In this document: positions 35,362-44,882 of the stretch, piece by piece | How the letters are laid out: each line of letters starts with the position of its first letter | Numbering within the stretch: position 1 is the stretch's first letter | NCBI RefSeq assembly: GCF_003967535.1 | Contig: NZ_BIFR01000001.1 | Span: 1,107,493 to 1,171,492, forward strand | DNA from: Tengunoibacter tsumagoiensis | GTDB lineage: Bacteria > Chloroflexota > Ktedonobacteria > Ktedonobacterales > Ktedonobacteraceae | DNA: 64,000 nucleotides | Reading direction: 5' to 3' | Program-made: the position numbers and the translations under genes | Notes under the pieces: generated by a model | Databases searched by the model: none | Told to the model about the DNA's origin: nothing | What the model saw: only the letters and a program-made list of their open reading frames with translations

Positions 35362-36244
35362 TTATTGGAATCCCCTCTCTGTTGACAATGCCTATGAAAC
35401 TGAGGTCAACGTTGTCGAGGGATTACATCTCAACTATTCGCTGATCAATATCGAAGCATTGGTTGAGCAAAAGAATGCGCTGCGTGCGGTACGTAAGGTA
35501 GAGCCAGCGAGCACCGAAGAGCTAGCGATCTATCGTGGATGGATGCTCAAACCTCAGATATACGAGCAGCTCTCTGCAGCTTTAGCTGAGAGGGGACTCT
35601 TGCTGATCAATACGCCCGCAGCATATCTGCATTGCCATTATTTGCCACAGTCCTATCCTCTGCTCGAGGGCTTTACGCCCCGATCAACCTGGATCAGGAC
35701 AGGATTTGATGTTTCCATCGATGAGGTGATGAAAGCCCTCCATGTGTTTGGAGATAAGCCGGTGATCGTCAAGGATTTTGTCAAATCGAGGAAACATGAA
35801 TGGAACGAAGCGTGTTACATCCCTTGCGCATCTGATAGACACGCTGTTGAACGAGTGGTGAGACGCTTCTTACAACTCCAGGGAGAGGACCTGAATGAAG
35901 GCCTTATCTTCCGTGAATTTATCGAGTTTGAGCCATTGGCCTATCATTCGAAGAGTGGTATGCCTCTGATTAAGGAGTTTCGGCTCTTTGTTCTTGATGG
36001 CCGGATCATCTGCTCGACACCATATTGGGAAGAGGGTGATTATGGCGATGACAAGGATGGTTTCCCTCCCATTGATACCTTTGGTCATATAGTGCAAAAC
36101 ATTCAGAGCAGATTTTTCACGATGGATGTTGCAAGGAAAAGAGATGGGACATGGAATATTGTTGAACTGGGCGATGGTCAGGTCGCAGGGCTACCTGTAA
36201 GAGCTGATATGCAAGCGTTTTATCAGGCGTTCACCGGTCTTTGA
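35339..36244 (+). CDS. ATP-grasp protein, R2K clade
   Basis: 301 residues. VIVKDFVKSRKHEWNEACYIP is the R2K-type core, FREFIEFEPLA the second conserved strand, IKEFRLFVLDGRIICSTPYWEEGDY the metal/nucleotide region and WNIVELGDGQVAGLP the final Asp/Glu-Asn-type end. R2K ATP-grasp enzymes are thought to ligate amino acids or peptides and are often in phage or conflict loci. Three start codons are stacked (35333, 35336, 35339); the last is best spaced from AAAGGAG. That ribosome site lies within duplicated DUF1963 sequence. Confidence 0.82.
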   Translation: MRIIFCADYWNPLSVDNAYETEVNVVEGLHLNYSLINIEALVEQKNALRAVRKVEPASTEELAIYRGWMLKPQIYEQLSAALAERGLLLINTPAAYLHCHYLPQSYPLLEGFTPRSTWIRTGFDVSIDEVMKALHVFGDKPVIVKDFVKSRKHEWNEACYIPCASDRHAVERVVRRFLQLQGEDLNEGLIFREFIEFEPLAYHSKSGMPLIKEFRLFVLDGRIICSTPYWEEGDYGDDKDGFPPIDTFGHIVQNIQSRFFTMDVARKRDGTWNIVELGDGQVAGLPVRADMQAFYQAFTGL

Positions 36245-36284
36245 GGAAAGTTGAACTTATTAAAACCTTAGGAGTAATGTTCCC

Positions 36285-36767
36285 ATGGAAGTTTTTGAAA
36301 GTATTGTAGGCGACGAATTGCTTGCAGAGTTCCCGAAAAAAGGGCCGCGTTTCTTAACAGGATACGCAGGGCATTTTGTAGGATTACCAGAAACGCTTTC
36401 GGTTGTCAGTGTGCTATGGCCTCGAATCATCGAGATTGATGGTTTAGTCTTCTTAGATTATCAGTTCCAATATACAGAGACAAGATTCAAAGTTGAACCA
36501 AAGTATTCCCACTTGAGCGTTGAGGAAAAACAACACATAGAAAGGCTTATGAATGCCTGCTCATTGGGTCAAATGTTTTATGGGGAGAGTATAGAGGTAC
36601 TAGATGACGTAACACTTTTCAAAGCCTATGAGGAGACCCTGAAATTCTTCTGGTCCTTACGTTTGCAATCGCTCTTTCCAACAAAAAAGTTTTATATAGA
36701 GACAGGAAACAACATTGCTGGTGAGGAAGGGATGGTAATTACTTTTTACCAGACAAGTTATGAATAA
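36285..36767 (+). CDS. Uncharacterised 160-residue protein in AT-rich island
   Basis: Not recognised. A soluble alpha/beta protein without signal peptide or membrane segment; acidic and aromatic-rich. It starts with ATG 36285, with only TTAGGAG about 14 bases upstream as ribosome site. Base composition is more AT-rich than the surroundings. Between an ATP-grasp gene and an Imm40-like gene, a small immunity or conflict-related protein is possible but not shown. Confidence 0.7.
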   Translation: MEVFESIVGDELLAEFPKKGPRFLTGYAGHFVGLPETLSVVSVLWPRIIEIDGLVFLDYQFQYTETRFKVEPKYSHLSVEEKQHIERLMNACSLGQMFYGESIEVLDDVTLFKAYEETLKFFWSLRLQSLFPTKKFYIETGNNIAGEEGMVITFYQTSYE

Positions 36768-36861
36768 TCAATCATGAATGAATCGAAATAGTAGTTTATT
36801 AATAATTAAGGATCAGCCGAAACGCTACGGTTTTGATTAAGCCTTCCTGGAAGGAGTATTT

Positions 36862-37563
36862 ATGAGCTATAAGCCGACGTTCTGGGCTCATGAAAGTTTT
36901 GCCGCCTCTTTTATGAGTCGTGCTATATGTATTGATAAATCGTTTCCTGCTACGTTTGCATTTAGATATGACGATATTCGCCCCTTACTAAATGAACTTA
37001 TATGTAGAAGTTATGCCATAATATCAATTGTTTTTTATGTAATAGAAGAAACAGGCAAACCTTTTGAAGTTGATAGACATACAATCGGTGTTATAGGCTA
37101 TGAAAGCTTTAATGAGTGGGGTAAATATGTTGAAAAAACATATAATGACACCATGAGGTTTATTCAAGGAAATGAGGGTGTATATAAAGATAGTTATTAT
37201 AGCGTGTATCCAATTGATGAAGTTGAGGCCCAAATACGACATTTTGTCCCTCCCATTTTTACTGACAACCTTTACCTGGAAGGATTTTCGTTAAATGATA
37301 GAGGCTTTTCCGAAGTCGGGTGGCTCTATAAGGATATTTTTGAGGTTTTATCAATCTACCAACAGGAAAAATATAAGGTTTTAGGTGGGGATGTTTATAG
37401 ATATAGTAATAGAGATATTTTTCATACGTATGATAGTTGGTCCACAGATTCTTTTAAAAATGATCTTTTTGAGAAAGGATACAGTTATACATTCAGCTAT
37501 ATAGAAAATTATTATAAGTTGCATGGTGATTCATATATTTATACTCTAACTGTCAGAAGATAG
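36862..37563 (+). CDS. Imm40-like immunity-family protein
   Basis: 233 residues, very AT-rich codon use. The C-terminal segment YKVLGGDVYRYSN followed by TYDSW matches what I recall of the Imm40 family (GGDVY..., then TYDNW). Imm40 proteins are predicted to neutralise polymorphic toxins. No toxin gene is adjacent. GGAAGGAGT lies before ATG 36862. Composition indicates recent transfer. The family call is from memory of motifs and is moderately sure; the N-terminal half is not recognised. Confidence 0.6.
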   Translation: MSYKPTFWAHESFAASFMSRAICIDKSFPATFAFRYDDIRPLLNELICRSYAIISIVFYVIEETGKPFEVDRHTIGVIGYESFNEWGKYVEKTYNDTMRFIQGNEGVYKDSYYSVYPIDEVEAQIRHFVPPIFTDNLYLEGFSLNDRGFSEVGWLYKDIFEVLSIYQQEKYKVLGGDVYRYSNRDIFHTYDSWSTDSFKNDLFEKGYSYTFSYIENYYKLHGDSYIYTLTVRR

Positions 37564-37687
37564 CGCATGTTAAGGGATATAAGATTTTTTAGAAATACTG
37601 TTTGTTTCATTAAGCAGAAGTCGTATCTATGTACATGAAATCGAAATTAACCTTTTATTTCATAGCGAATTTACGCGGAGGATACAC

Positions 37688-38503
37688 ATGGACAATCTCT
37701 CAACATTGTTTCAGGAAAGAGGACTGGCTCGTGTCAGTCAGAATCTGCAATGTGTGGCTTTACCCTCGATTCGTTTGAAGGCACAAAGGAGTGATGATGC
37801 GGTGATCCCATGTGGGGCAACAAAGTTTGGAGGGGGCCCAGATCTTGCTGCCGGGCAAGAGTGGCCTGAACGACAAGGGAAGCCACTCCCATTTCTCGCC
37901 CAACTGGATCTGGCAGCTCTCATCCCGTATGATATGCATCATGTCTTACCCAGGACCGGAAGACTCTCTTTTTTCTTCGATGTTGATGCCTACTATGATG
38001 GTGATGGAGAGCCTCGTAGCTCTACCTGGAAAGTCTGTTATGACACAACGCCTCTTTCATTGGTCACACGGCACGCCATTCCCACGACGGTTTCAAAGAG
38101 ACGTCGATACGATGCGTGTACTATTACCCCTTCTTTCGAATGGACCCTTCCTGGTTATGAGCCCTATAGTCCTACCAGGCTCCAACGACTCAATATCTCC
38201 CATGATCTTCCTCCGGATGAGGAGAAAGCGTATTATACGCTCCAAAATGATCTGGCAGGACTGGGAAACAGTCCCTATCACATCGCCATTCACCGTTGCC
38301 TTGGGAACCCCGATGAACTACAACATGATCCGTTTCCTGATCTCGGAGGCACCCCCTCTGATTGGGTGCTGTTACTTCAGATGGACTCGGATGGAGAACC
38401 AGAGACACAGTGGGCAGATACAGGGCGCCTATATTTTTGGTGTCAGAAAAGTGATCTGGCAGCAGGAGACCTGAGTCAGGTACAGATGATTTTAGACTGC
38501 TAA
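37688..38503 (+). CDS. DUF1963 (YwqG-like) protein
   Basis: 271 residues. KFGGGPDLAAGQEWPERQGKPLPFLAQLDLA is the DUF1963 opening; RLSFFFDVD and LLLQMDSDGEPETQWADTGRLYFWCQKSDL are the later conserved strands. Function of the family is unknown; members often sit near polymorphic toxin immunity genes. GCGGAGGATA precedes ATG 37688. Its first 140 bases and leader are duplicated at 35198-35343, so the AT-rich island may have entered between two copies. Confidence 0.88.
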   Translation: MDNLSTLFQERGLARVSQNLQCVALPSIRLKAQRSDDAVIPCGATKFGGGPDLAAGQEWPERQGKPLPFLAQLDLAALIPYDMHHVLPRTGRLSFFFDVDAYYDGDGEPRSSTWKVCYDTTPLSLVTRHAIPTTVSKRRRYDACTITPSFEWTLPGYEPYSPTRLQRLNISHDLPPDEEKAYYTLQNDLAGLGNSPYHIAIHRCLGNPDELQHDPFPDLGGTPSDWVLLLQMDSDGEPETQWADTGRLYFWCQKSDLAAGDLSQVQMILDC

Positions 38504-38549
38504 CTCCCCACTCAACTCATGGGGCTCTCCCACGAGTTGAATGGGGGAG
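38504..38549 (+). terminator. Hairpin after the DUF1963 gene
   Basis: CTCCCC-A-CTCAACTC pairs with GAGTTGA-A-TGGGGGAG. The stem is long, but no U-run follows, so it may protect the 3' end and not terminate by itself. Confidence 0.5.
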
Positions 38550-38583
38550 AAACATAACTTTCCTTAGGTCATGGAGTGATATC

Positions 38584-39624
38584 ATGAGCGATCGAGAAAT
38601 GTTACAGACCATCATCCAAAAAGTAGGACAAAAAATTCCCACGGTCGAATGGAATAAGCAGGGCGAGATTATCTCGTTCAGATGCGATTACGGTTCTTTG
38701 GGGCAGATTCCCAGGGAAATAGGATACCTTCGATCCTTGCAATTACTCTCCTTTTCGGGGCAGAAGCTGCAAGAAGTTCCTTCCTGGATCGGAGGCTTAT
38801 CTCAGTTGCAAATACTGAACCTTTCACAAAATGAGCTTTGTTCACTCCCAAAGGCATTCAATCTCCTGGAACAGTTACAAGACGTCTATTTACAGAAAAA
38901 CCACTTTGAAGAATTTCCAGAAGTCTTATGTACGCTCCCTCGCCTGGAAAACATCGATATCGGCAATAATCATTTGCGGTCTCTTCCTCCTTCTCTTCGT
39001 CTCCTCAAAGAACTGGTCACCTTCTATATTAACAACAATCCCTTGCACAGGCTCCCACCAGAAATTGGGTCGTTACGGAAACTGACGAGCTTCAATAGTA
39101 TGAAAACTTCCCTGGAAGTCCTCCCGCCAGAGATCGGTGCCCTTGCTTTCCTCGATGAAATAAATCTCGCACATAATGCACTTTCGAGCCTTCCTCCTGA
39201 ATTTTGGAAGCTGACTCGCCTCGCCAGCCTTTCATTGAGTTTTAATCGACTCCTGGAAGTGCCAGCAGAGATTGGGAATCTTCAAGCCCTCGAAGTCCTG
39301 AGTCTGGAAGGGAATCAGCTCCAGAGCCTTCCAGCAGAGATCGGCTCCCTTCAAAAGTTAGAAGTCCTCTATCTTGCGGACAATAAGCTTCGTTCGTTGC
39401 CCAGGGAGATTGGCAACTTGCCCATTCTCAGCGAGCTCGACCTTGAGAACAATGAACTTGAGGAGTTTCCCCTGGAGATCGGCAAACTGGTTGAGCTCGA
39501 AGTTTTCATTCTCGATGGGAATCCATTGAAAGATCCCCCTCCATCCATTGTCCGGAAAAGATGGCCAACGAATATACGCTATCTCCAGGAAAAGTACCAG
39601 CGGAGCCTGAAGGAACGATCATAG
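38584..39624 (+). CDS. Leucine-rich-repeat protein
   Basis: 346 residues with about eleven 23-residue LRRs of the bacterial/plant-like form L..LP.EIG.L..L..L.L..N.L (for example NLQALEVLSLEGNQLQSLP followed by AEIGSLQKLEVL). No signal peptide, so it is probably a cytosolic binding protein. A short 60-residue non-repeat N-terminus comes first. Binding partner unknown. TTAGGTCATGGAG lies before ATG 38584. Confidence 0.92.
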   Translation: MSDREMLQTIIQKVGQKIPTVEWNKQGEIISFRCDYGSLGQIPREIGYLRSLQLLSFSGQKLQEVPSWIGGLSQLQILNLSQNELCSLPKAFNLLEQLQDVYLQKNHFEEFPEVLCTLPRLENIDIGNNHLRSLPPSLRLLKELVTFYINNNPLHRLPPEIGSLRKLTSFNSMKTSLEVLPPEIGALAFLDEINLAHNALSSLPPEFWKLTRLASLSLSFNRLLEVPAEIGNLQALEVLSLEGNQLQSLPAEIGSLQKLEVLYLADNKLRSLPREIGNLPILSELDLENNELEEFPLEIGKLVELEVFILDGNPLKDPPPSIVRKRWPTNIRYLQEKYQRSLKERS

Positions 39625-39805
39625 GTGTTAGAGAGGAGTAACCCGGAACTGGAATGCTCTGGGATGGAGCGTGAGCACATTGTGATTGGGGGCAAAATCT
39701 GCTATAGTGAGAAGCGTAGAAATTGCTTTTCCTCTCTTGCCAACATGGCCCAGTCATAGGGATGGGAGGCAACTATCCTTTGAAGCGAAACTGGAGTATT
39801 TTGGC

Positions 39806-40915
39806 ATGACAACACCCACAGCTCACTTAAAACGCACCCCTCTGTACGAGCAGCATCGCGCCTTAGGGGCCCGTCTCGTTGAGTTTGGCGGCTGGGAGAT
39901 GCCCGTCCAATACAGCAGTATTTTAGATGAACATCAGGCGGTGCGTACACATGCTGGCCTGTTTGATGTCAGTCATATGGGCGAATTCAAAGTCGAAGGG
40001 GCTGAAGCACTGGCCTTCCTACAGTATCTTGTCCCCAACGACGTCTCGCGGCTCGCCCTTCAACAGGCGCTCTATACACAGCTCTGCCTGCCCTCTGGCA
40101 ACGTCATTGATGATCTATTGATCTACTTTATTGCGGAGCAGCATTATTTACTGGTTGTGAATGCAGGCAATATCGACAAAGATCTTGCATGGGTCCAGGA
40201 ACAGGCTCAGAAGTTTCCTTCAGTTACGGTCAGCAATCAGTCTGAGACCACAGCACTCTTAGCGCTTCAGGGACCGGCTGCATTGGAGATTCTTCAGCCA
40301 TTGACCGACATAGATCTCAAGGGGATTCGGTATTATCATTCGGCCCCTGGTCTGGTGGATGGCCTTCATTGTCTTATCTCACGCACTGGTTACACTGGAG
40401 AAGATGGCTTTGAGCTGTACTGTTCAGCCGCAGATGTTGTCCAGCTCTGGAATGATCTGCTTGTAGCAGGCAAACCCCTTGGACTACAGCCAGCGGGCCT
40501 CGGCGCTCGTGATACGCTTCGCCTTGAAGCGGGCTATTGTCTGTATGGACATGAATTAGATGAGCAGACCAATCCTTTAGAAGCACGCCTGAGTTGGACC
40601 ACAAAATTCAACAAGGGCGATTTTATTGGACGCGATACTCTGCTAACCGTAAAAGAGCAAGGTCCGAATCGGCTCTTGGTTGGTGTTGAACTACTGGAGC
40701 GCGGGGTCCCACGCAGTGGCTATGCCCTGTATGCCGGCGATGCACTCGTTGGGAGCCTGACCAGCGGCGCACCTGGACCGAGCGTGCAGAAGAATATTGG
40801 CATGGGATATGTTGAGACTTCGTATGCCATCGTTGGCCAGCCGATTCAGGTAGAGATTCGAGGCAAGCGCCTGGCGGCCCAGATTGTTGCGCTGCCTTTT
40901 TATAAGCGCTCGTAA
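39806..40915 (+). CDS. gcvT: Aminomethyltransferase (glycine cleavage T protein)
   Basis: T protein moves the methylene unit from H-protein-bound aminomethyl to tetrahydrofolate; 369 residues. Motifs: TPLYEQHRALGARLVEFGGWEMPVQY, DVSHMGEF, TGYTGEDGFELY and GLGARDTLRLEAGYCLYGHE. The start at ATG 39806 is chosen because the family begins about here and GGAG lies ten bases upstream; the frame is open to 39686 but those residues are unlike GcvT. First gene of a gcvT-gcvH-gcvPA-gcvPB set. Confidence 0.95.
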   Translation: MTTPTAHLKRTPLYEQHRALGARLVEFGGWEMPVQYSSILDEHQAVRTHAGLFDVSHMGEFKVEGAEALAFLQYLVPNDVSRLALQQALYTQLCLPSGNVIDDLLIYFIAEQHYLLVVNAGNIDKDLAWVQEQAQKFPSVTVSNQSETTALLALQGPAALEILQPLTDIDLKGIRYYHSAPGLVDGLHCLISRTGYTGEDGFELYCSAADVVQLWNDLLVAGKPLGLQPAGLGARDTLRLEAGYCLYGHELDEQTNPLEARLSWTTKFNKGDFIGRDTLLTVKEQGPNRLLVGVELLERGVPRSGYALYAGDALVGSLTSGAPGPSVQKNIGMGYVETSYAIVGQPIQVEIRGKRLAAQIVALPFYKRS

Positions 40916-40933
40916 AAAAGAAGGGAGACTACA

Positions 40934-41329
40934 ATGGCTAGTCTAAATCATCCTGGTAATTTAAAGTATAGCAAGACTGATGAATGGGTGCGCGTAGAGG
41001 GCGACCTGGCATATATTGGCATCACCGATTATGCGCAGGACCAGTTGGGCGATATCGTCTATATTGAGCTCCCCTGGGAACCAGGTCAGGATCTGGCCCA
41101 TGAAGATAAGTTTGGCGATATTGAGTCCGTTAAGGCCACCTCAGAACTGCTCTCGCCATTGAGTGGGGCCGTTATTAAAGCCAATGAAGAGCTCAAAGAA
41201 CATCCTGAATTGATCAATGATTATCCCTATGACCAGGGCTGGATGTTGCAGGTAAAACTGGCGAATCCATCTGAACTGGATGATCTGCTGGACGTAGAGC
41301 AATACCTGAACTATATTCAGGGACGTTAA
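40934..41329 (+). CDS. gcvH: Glycine cleavage system H protein
   Basis: Lipoyl carrier protein of 131 residues. The lipoylated lysine is Lys67 in GDIESVKATSELLSP, and ITDYAQDQLGDIVYIELP is the family core. It is 18 bases after gcvT with AAGGGAGA in front of ATG 40934. No lipoate ligase or dihydrolipoamide dehydrogenase lies nearby, so those parts must be encoded elsewhere. Confidence 0.97.
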   Translation: MASLNHPGNLKYSKTDEWVRVEGDLAYIGITDYAQDQLGDIVYIELPWEPGQDLAHEDKFGDIESVKATSELLSPLSGAVIKANEELKEHPELINDYPYDQGWMLQVKLANPSELDDLLDVEQYLNYIQGR

Positions 41330-41405
41330 GATAACGCTGATCTTCCGTGAATGCTAAGTGTGCCCATTGAACGTTCCCTTCCAGAAGGCCTGATGGTTGG
41401 TATTT

Positions 41406-41455
41406 CGCAGAGAGTTGAAGTGGTTTGAAGGCGAACCGCTTCAACTCTCTCTGCG
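41406..41455 (+). promoter_or_regulatory. Long hairpin in the gcvH-gcvPA gap
   Basis: GAGAGTTGAAGTGGTT (41410-41425) pairs with AACCGCTTCAACTCTC (41434-41449) with one G-U pair, and CGCA/TGCG extend the stem. No U-run follows. The 535-base gap (41330-41864) has no other clear feature; a 98-codon frame at 41534 is not supported, and no glycine riboswitch pattern was seen. Confidence 0.5.
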
Positions 41456-41864
41456 GACACATGAGAGCCCGGAGGGAATTATGAATACGCACGAGGCTAC
41501 ACTCTTGATTATCTAACGCAGGGACGCGCTATAATGGTAGCGATCCTTAAACGATTCTTTAAACGATTCTTTTTAAGAACCGATGTGCATGATCTCATAC
41601 ACTGGTGGAATGGGCAGGTTAGTGGTCCTTTAGCGGTATCCTACCGAGAGAAAGATCTCTCAACTGTCGCCGCGTGTCAGCACCTCATCCGCTCTGCTTG
41701 CGGAGAACTCTGTCGAGGCATCCCTATCCTTTCTCCATTGTTGAGGGCAGAGTATTTTCATACTGATTCATACACATATCAAAAAAAACGAGTGGGTGTG
41801 GTTTTCATTTCTGGAAGCATGTTTGGCTAATAGCCTTCTACACCCATAAGGGAGAGTTCTGACC

Positions 41865-43217
41865 ATGAGCTATGTGCCAAATACACAAGAAGAACAAGAG
41901 GCGATGCTTGCGCACCTTGGTTTCTCTTCATTAGAAGACCTGCTCACGCCAGTGCCAGAAGAGGTGCGATTGCGGCGTCCATTGGATCTGCCAGCGGCTC
42001 TATCTGAGCCCGATCTGAAGCGCCTGATGGGCGCGATGGCTGCAAAAAATAAGCACACCGAGAGCACCATCTCTTTTCTGGGCGCGGGAAGCTATGACCA
42101 TGCCATACCCAGCGTTGTAACACATTTGCAGCGCCGCTCAGAATTTGTCACCTCATACACCCCCTACCAGCCCGAAGTAAGCCAGGGAATGTTGCAGGCG
42201 ACCTACGAATTTCAGACCATGGTCTGTCAGATTACTGGAATGGATGTCGCCAACGCCTCACTCTATGATGGCTCAACAGCTCTCGTAGAGGCAGTACTCA
42301 TGGCTCTTGGACCTGGTGGACGCGGCGAGATTGTCATCTCCGCAGCCGTTGATCCTCAGTATCGGCGTGTTTTACAGACCTATGCCTTTGCGCGTGGCTT
42401 TGCGATCAAAGAAGTGGGCATCGAGAACGGCCTGACCTCATTAAGTGAATTGAAGTCGATCGTTGGTCCTCAGACGACCGCAGTCGTCATTCAGCAGCCA
42501 AACTTCTTTGGGAATATTGAAGATGTCCATGCGATTGAGCCTGTTGCGCATCAGGGCAAAACATTGTTTATTACAGCGATCACCGAGCCAGCTTCATTGG
42601 GCCTGATCGCTCCTCCTGGTAGCTACAACGTAGATATCGCCGTTGGCGAACTGATGAGCTTTGGTAACTCCATGAGCTATGGAGCGCCTGCCCTGGGCTT
42701 TATCGCCTCCAAACAGAAATTTATGCGCCTCCTTCCTGGTCGTCTGGTTGGTCAGACCGTAGAAGAAGGGGGAAAGAAGCAGACGGGATATGTATTGACC
42801 TTACAGACGCGTGAGCAGCATATCCGTCGTGAGCGTGCCACCTCTAATATCTGTACCAATCAATCTTTGCTGGCCGTGGGTGCCACAATCTATATGGCAG
42901 CGCTGGGCAAGCAAGGTTTCCGCGAACTGGCAGAATTGTGTCTACAAAAGGCGCATTACGCATTTAAGCAGATCACCGCTATTCCTGGTTTTGAGCCAGC
43001 GTTTACCGCCCCCTTCTTTGATGAATTTGTGATCAAAGCGCCTGTGTCGGCCAGTAAAGTCGAGAAGCAATTGGAGCAGGCAGGCCTGATTGGAGGATAT
43101 GATCTGAGCGAGAGCTATCCAGGTATGGATAATGCGATCCTGTTCTGCGTGACAGAGACGCGCACAAAAGAAGACATCGATCTCCTGGTAAAAGTATTGA
43201 AAGAGGTGCAGGCATGA
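41865..43217 (+). CDS. gcvPA: Glycine dehydrogenase (decarboxylating) subunit 1
   Basis: N-terminal half of the split P protein, 450 residues. [19 protein letters not shown] and [18 protein letters not shown] are the family opening; [17 protein letters not shown] and [28 protein letters not shown] are typical later blocks. It forms the alpha2beta2 PLP enzyme with GcvPB, which carries the PLP lysine. AAGGGAGAG lies before ATG 41865. The stop overlaps the gcvPB start by four bases (ATGA). Confidence 0.96.
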   Translation: MSYVPNTQEEQEAMLAHLGFSSLEDLLTPVPEEVRLRRPLDLPAALSEPDLKRLMGAMAAKNKHTESTISFLGAGSYDHAIPSVVTHLQRRSEFVTSYTPYQPEVSQGMLQATYEFQTMVCQITGMDVANASLYDGSTALVEAVLMALGPGGRGEIVISAAVDPQYRRVLQTYAFARGFAIKEVGIENGLTSLSELKSIVGPQTTAVVIQQPNFFGNIEDVHAIEPVAHQGKTLFITAITEPASLGLIAPPGSYNVDIAVGELMSFGNSMSYGAPALGFIASKQKFMRLLPGRLVGQTVEEGGKKQTGYVLTLQTREQHIRRERATSNICTNQSLLAVGATIYMAALGKQGFRELAELCLQKAHYAFKQITAIPGFEPAFTAPFFDEFVIKAPVSASKVEKQLEQAGLIGGYDLSESYPGMDNAILFCVTETRTKEDIDLLVKVLKEVQA

Positions 43218-44701
43218 GCGTTGAGTCATTAATTTTTGAAAAGGGAGCGCCTGGACGGCGTGCGGTCAGGCTGCCTGCGATGGATGTACCGACCGAGTCG
43301 CTTGATGAACTGATTCCAGCCAGCCTGATCCGTCAGGAAGCGGCTACGTTGCCAGAGGTAAGTGAGATTGAAGTTGTGCGCCATTACACCCATCTCTCGC
43401 AGCGCAACTTTGGTGTTGATTCGGGCTTTTATCCACTGGGCTCCTGCACCATGAAATACAATCCCAAGATCAATGAAGATATGGCAGGCCTGCCAGGCTT
43501 TGCCAGGATTCATCCCTTGCAGCCAGCCAATACAGTGCAGGGAGCGATCCAGTTGATCTACGAATTGGAGCAATACCTGGCTGAGATCTCGGGTATGGCA
43601 CGTGTGACCTTGCAGCCTTCAGCAGGTGCGCATGGCGAACTCACGGGCCTGATGTTGATCAAGGCCTATCATCAGAGCCGTGGTGAAGGTCACCGTAATC
43701 TGGTTCTTATTCCAGACAATGCTCACGGCACCAATCCTGCCAGCGCTACGCTAGCGGATTATAAAGCTGTTGAGATTAAAAGTGACGACAAGACCGGTGG
43801 GATCGATATGGAGCATCTGCGCACCGTCCTGGCAGCCCACGGAACCAATGTTGCAGCCATTATGTTGACCAATCCCAATACATTAGGGCTCTTTGACAGC
43901 AATATTGCAGAGATTGGTCGCCTGGTTCATGAGGTTGGTGGACAACTGTATTATGATGGTGCCAATGCGAACGCCGTACTGGGTATTACGCGTCCGGGTG
44001 ATATGAGCTTTGATGTCGTGCACTTCAACCTCCACAAGACCTGTAGCACCCCGCATGGTGGTGGTGGTCCAGGCGCGGGTCCAATTGGGGTCAAAGCGCA
44101 TCTCGTCCCCTTCTTACCAGGGCCCTTGCCCGCGAAGAACGACGATGGATATTATTGGCAGGATGCGGGTCCGCAATCAATCGGGAAAGTACGAGCCAAT
44201 CTGGGCAACTTTGGCGTGTTAGTACGCGCCTACACCTATATTCGTTCCAATGGTCCGGATGGGTTAAAACACGTCTCCGAGAGCGCAATTCTCAATGCCA
44301 ACTACCTCAAACATGAGTTAAGCAAGGATTATGAGATTGCCTATCCTTACATCTGTCAGCACGAGTTTGTGGCAACAGCCCAGTGGCAGAAGGATCAGAG
44401 CGGTGTGACGGCATTGGATATCGCCAAGCGTCTGCTGGACTTTGGCATGTATGCTCCCACTACCTACTTCCCATTGATCGTTCATGAGGCGTTGATGATC
44501 GAGCCAACAGAGACCGAGACACGAGAGACTCTGGATGAGTTTGTCAAAGTGATGCGTCAGATTGCGGAAGAGGCTCGCACAGAACCTGAGGTTGTGAAGA
44601 CGGCTCCTCATACAACAGTTATTGGCCGATTGGATCAGGCGCTTGCAGCACGTAAGCCCAATCTACGCTGGCAGCCAGGCCAGGAACTCACGCACGCCTG
44701 A
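43214..44701 (+). CDS. gcvPB: Glycine dehydrogenase (decarboxylating) subunit 2
   Basis: C-terminal half of the split P protein, 495 residues, containing the PLP lysine in [22 protein letters not shown]. Other motifs: [23 protein letters not shown] and [14 protein letters not shown]. Translation is coupled to gcvPA. A terminator at 44815 ends the unit. Confidence 0.97.
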   Translation: MSVESLIFEKGAPGRRAVRLPAMDVPTESLDELIPASLIRQEAATLPEVSEIEVVRHYTHLSQRNFGVDSGFYPLGSCTMKYNPKINEDMAGLPGFARIHPLQPANTVQGAIQLIYELEQYLAEISGMARVTLQPSAGAHGELTGLMLIKAYHQSRGEGHRNLVLIPDNAHGTNPASATLADYKAVEIKSDDKTGGIDMEHLRTVLAAHGTNVAAIMLTNPNTLGLFDSNIAEIGRLVHEVGGQLYYDGANANAVLGITRPGDMSFDVVHFNLHKTCSTPHGGGGPGAGPIGVKAHLVPFLPGPLPAKNDDGYYWQDAGPQSIGKVRANLGNFGVLVRAYTYIRSNGPDGLKHVSESAILNANYLKHELSKDYEIAYPYICQHEFVATAQWQKDQSGVTALDIAKRLLDFGMYAPTTYFPLIVHEALMIEPTETETRETLDEFVKVMRQIAEEARTEPEVVKTAPHTTVIGRLDQALAARKPNLRWQPGQELTHA

Positions 44702-44814
44702 TTAAGCGATAGTCCTGACAAGGAAGAAGCTCGACGTGATCTAGCGCTAGCGCTTCGGTTGAGAAATAGAGTTGGGTAATCCTGTGTCATGAGAATATCT
44801 CCAGATTTGGCCGA

Positions 44815-44857
44815 GGGATGGAAGAGGAGCTGGCAGGCTCTCTTCCATCCCTTTTTC
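44815..44857 (+). terminator. Intrinsic terminator of gcvPA-gcvPB
   Basis: GGGATGGAAGAGGAGC (44815-44830) pairs with GCTCTCTTCCATCCC (44837-44851) with one bulge, then TTTTTC. Confidence 0.88.
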
Positions 44858-44882
44858 TGCAAAACAGGGTATGGAAAGATGT

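Noticed and set aside
39625..39805. Glycine riboswitch upstream of gcvT
   Set aside because: The conserved aptamer cores were looked for and not found.
41534..41830. 98-codon open frame between gcvH and gcvPA
   Set aside because: No ribosome site or recognisable product; composition not like neighbours.
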